Shown one piece after another: positions 6,802-7,743 of a stretch of 7,743 nucleotides of DNA. The stretch comes from an uncultured Alphaproteobacteria bacterium (lineage in GTDB: Bacteria; Pseudomonadota; Alphaproteobacteria; Rhizobiales; Ancalomicrobiaceae). Numbering within the stretch: position 1 is the first letter of the stretch; each line of letters opens with the position of its first letter. A program made the position numbers and the translations under genes. Location: contig CALFRR010000202.1 in NCBI GenBank assembly GCA_937919435.1, positions 1 to 7,743 on the forward strand. Reading direction: 5' to 3'. The notes below the pieces were generated by a model that made no database searches, was not told the origin of the DNA, and was given only the letters and a program-made list of their open reading frames with translations.

Positions 6802-7482
6802 TCACGGTGCGGGCGCGCGGGCGGCGAGCGCCGCGTCGACCGCGGCGACGGCGCAGGCCGGGCTGGTAAGTACGGGGACGGTCAGGTCGACGAGGCGGCG
6901 GGCGGCCGCCGTCATCGACATCTGGGCGAGTACGATCGCGCCGCCGCGACGGGCGAGGGCACGCGCCCGCGCTTCGACCAGTGCGTCGTGGCGCTCGCGG
7001 TCGCCGGCGGCGAGGGCGTCGGCGGCGCCGTCGACGAGGAACGTCTCGCCGACCGCCGAGGTGCCCTCGCGCCGTACCGCTTCGTGGAACATGTCGAGCG
7101 ACGTGCCCAGGCTCGCCGGGAAGGTGCAGAGGATCGCGGCCGGCCGATCGAGACGGGCGGCGGCCTCCAGCATGGCGACGTCGGCGGCGACGATCGGCAC
7201 CGGAAAGAACCGGCGCAAGGTCGCCACGTGGGGCGAGAATACCGTGCAGGTGAGCAGCACCGCATCGGCACCGTCGTCGACCGCCTGCTCGACGATCCCC
7301 GTCATCCGGTAGAGGCTCGCGTGGGTGACGCCGCCGTCGGCGGCGACCTTGGCGCGCAGCCCCTCGTCGAGGTGATGGCGGATCCGCCGCGGCCGCGTCG
7401 AAGCGGCGAAGGCGTCGACCATCGGGCCGACCGCGTCGAGGGTGACGCCGACGACGGCGATGGTCTCGGGGGTCTCGGTCAT
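6802..7482 (-). CDS. Aspartate/glutamate racemase family protein
   Basis: Cytoplasmic 226-residue protein of the Asp/Glu/hydantoin racemase superfamily, whose members use one or two cysteines to racemise, epimerise, isomerise or decarboxylate small acids. Visible motifs are AVVGVTLDAVGPMVDAF at the N-terminus, the first cysteine site LLTCTVFSP (Cys79), PVPIVAADVAMLEAA (95-108), AQMSMTAAARRL (186-197), and the second site VPVLTSPACAVAAV with Cys210 just after the TSP signature. Having both cysteines suggests a two-base racemase rather than a one-cysteine arylmalonate decarboxylase-like enzyme. Start ATG 7482 has GGAG 5 nt upstream. It lies between a permease and otnK-otnC, all on one strand with gaps under 65 nt, so it probably acts in the same pathway, perhaps on a hydroxy acid or as a substitute isomerase. 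The exact substrate is unknown. Confidence 0.82.
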   Translation of the reverse strand: MTETPETIAVVGVTLDAVGPMVDAFAASTRPRRIRHHLDEGLRAKVAADGGVTHASLYRMTGIVEQAVDDGADAVLLTCTVFSPHVATLRRFFPVPIVAADVAMLEAAARLDRPAAILCTFPASLGTSLDMFHEAVRREGTSAVGETFLVDGAADALAAGDRERHDALVEARARALARRGGAIVLAQMSMTAAARRLVDLTVPVLTSPACAVAAVDAALAARAPAP

Positions 7483-7503
7483 GATCTCTCCTCGGGAGTG
7501 GAA

Positions 7504-7525
7504 CGGGTGGGGCGTGCCCCACCCG
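7504..7525 (-). other. Strong hairpin between the permease and the racemase gene
   Basis: CGGGTGGGGC at 7504-7513 is the exact complement of GCCCCACCCG at 7516-7525. With a realistic 4-base loop this gives 9 G/C-rich pairs plus one A-T. It begins 12 nt past the permease stop and ends 10 nt before the racemase ribosome binding site. There is no T-tract, so it is more likely an intra-operon attenuating or stabilising element than a full terminator. Confidence 0.55.
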
Positions 7526-7537
7526 CGAGAGCGGCGG

Positions 7538-7692
7538 TCAGCGGTAGAGCGGCACCACGCCGAGGAAGAGTGCCGTCGAGACGAAGATCGCGAAGATCAC
7601 CAGGGTCCAGCCGAAGCAGGCCTTCTGCCATTCGCCCATGTCGAGACCGGTCATCGACAGGAGCAGGTAGATGAAGGCGGTGAGCGGGCTCA
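7538..7692 (-). pseudogene. C-terminal end of an IT-superfamily permease (CitMHS-like), apparently interrupted
   Basis: The last 50 codons of a membrane transporter can be read, from SPLTAFIYLLL through GLDMGEWQKACFGW and a hydrophobic helix to GVVPLYR and a TGA at 7540-7538. The SPLTxxxYLL, short acidic link, aromatic, long hydrophobic helix and GxxPL ending resemble the C-terminus of CitMHS and related ion-transporter-superfamily carboxylate permeases; the assignment is from memory and rests on a short stretch. It sits 55 nt upstream of the racemase gene on the same strand and probably led the acid-sugar operon. Upstream of the SPL motif the frame stays open but switches to codons rare in this window (AGT, AGG, CTT, TTG), which I read as foreign sequence. 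If there is no insertion, this is simply a gene running off the window edge. Confidence 0.55.
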
Positions 7693-7743
7693 GAGCCTGA
7701 CTCAAAAGCCTACTTCCGGGCGAGGCGCCTGATGCCGAGCTGG
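7693..7743 (-). mobile_element. Possible insertion-sequence terminus at the window edge
   Basis: From about 7693 the composition changes: GAGCCTGACTCAAAAGCC looks like the terminal inverted repeat of an insertion sequence. Just inside it, on the minus strand, a frame ending QLGIRRLARK reaches a TAG at 7712-7710, as the C-terminus of a transposase often does next to its terminal repeat. The other end, the transposase body and a target duplication are not visible, so the family cannot be named. Inference only. Confidence 0.35.

Noticed and set aside
5454..6869. Long plus-strand open frame opposite otnK
   Set aside because: Low-complexity Arg/Gly/Asp composition and no family motif, while the opposite strand encodes a clear OtnK.
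1..7743. CRISPR array, tRNA, rRNA or defence system
   Set aside because: No regularly spaced repeats, no tRNA-like TTCGA arm with an acceptor stem, and no rRNA signatures were seen on either strand; all long credible frames are metabolic or transport genes.

Overview
The window is GC-rich, Gram-negative-type DNA with strong third-position GC bias, good Shine-Dalgarno sites and two TTG starts. It looks like an alphaproteobacterium, possibly Hyphomicrobiales. This is a style-based guess, because no rRNA or other phylogenetic marker is present. The contents fit catabolism of plant-derived carbohydrates and acid sugars. Both edges cut a gene. The right edge appears to run into an insertion-sequence end, so the window may be a whole contig broken at repeats.

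Plus strand, 1-3795: two tandem paralogous SGNH/GDSL ester hydrolases of the XynE-like type. The first lacks its 5' end; the second is complete, with a signal peptide. They are followed by a major-facilitator transporter very close to the D-glucarate/galactarate permease GudP. A GC-rich hairpin lies in each of the two gaps. A strong symmetrical hairpin at 3820-3849 closes this unit and faces the convergent minus-strand unit.

Minus strand, 7743 down to 3917, in transcription order: the C-terminus of an ion-transporter-superfamily permease (probably CitMHS-like) that seems to be cut by an IS end; an aspartate/glutamate racemase-family protein; otnK (DUF1537 3-oxo-tetronate kinase); otnC (class II aldolase-type 3-oxo-tetronate 4-phosphate decarboxylase), which overlaps otnK by 4 nt as ATGA; then, after a 230-nt gap with hairpins, a TerC/YjbE-family membrane protein.

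How the genes may work together: the exported esterases would release acyl groups from plant polysaccharides or aryl esters. GudP and the IT-type permease would import acid sugars or carboxylates. OtnK and OtnC would phosphorylate and decarboxylate a 3-oxo acid sugar to a triose phosphate (dihydroxyacetone phosphate in the known four-carbon pathway). The oxidising dehydrogenase (LtnD/DenD type) and the isomerase OtnI of the described pathways are not in the window, and a racemase-fold protein sits where one of them might be expected. This is the most interesting functional question here. I found no CRISPR array, tRNA, rRNA, recognisable riboswitch or clear promoter.
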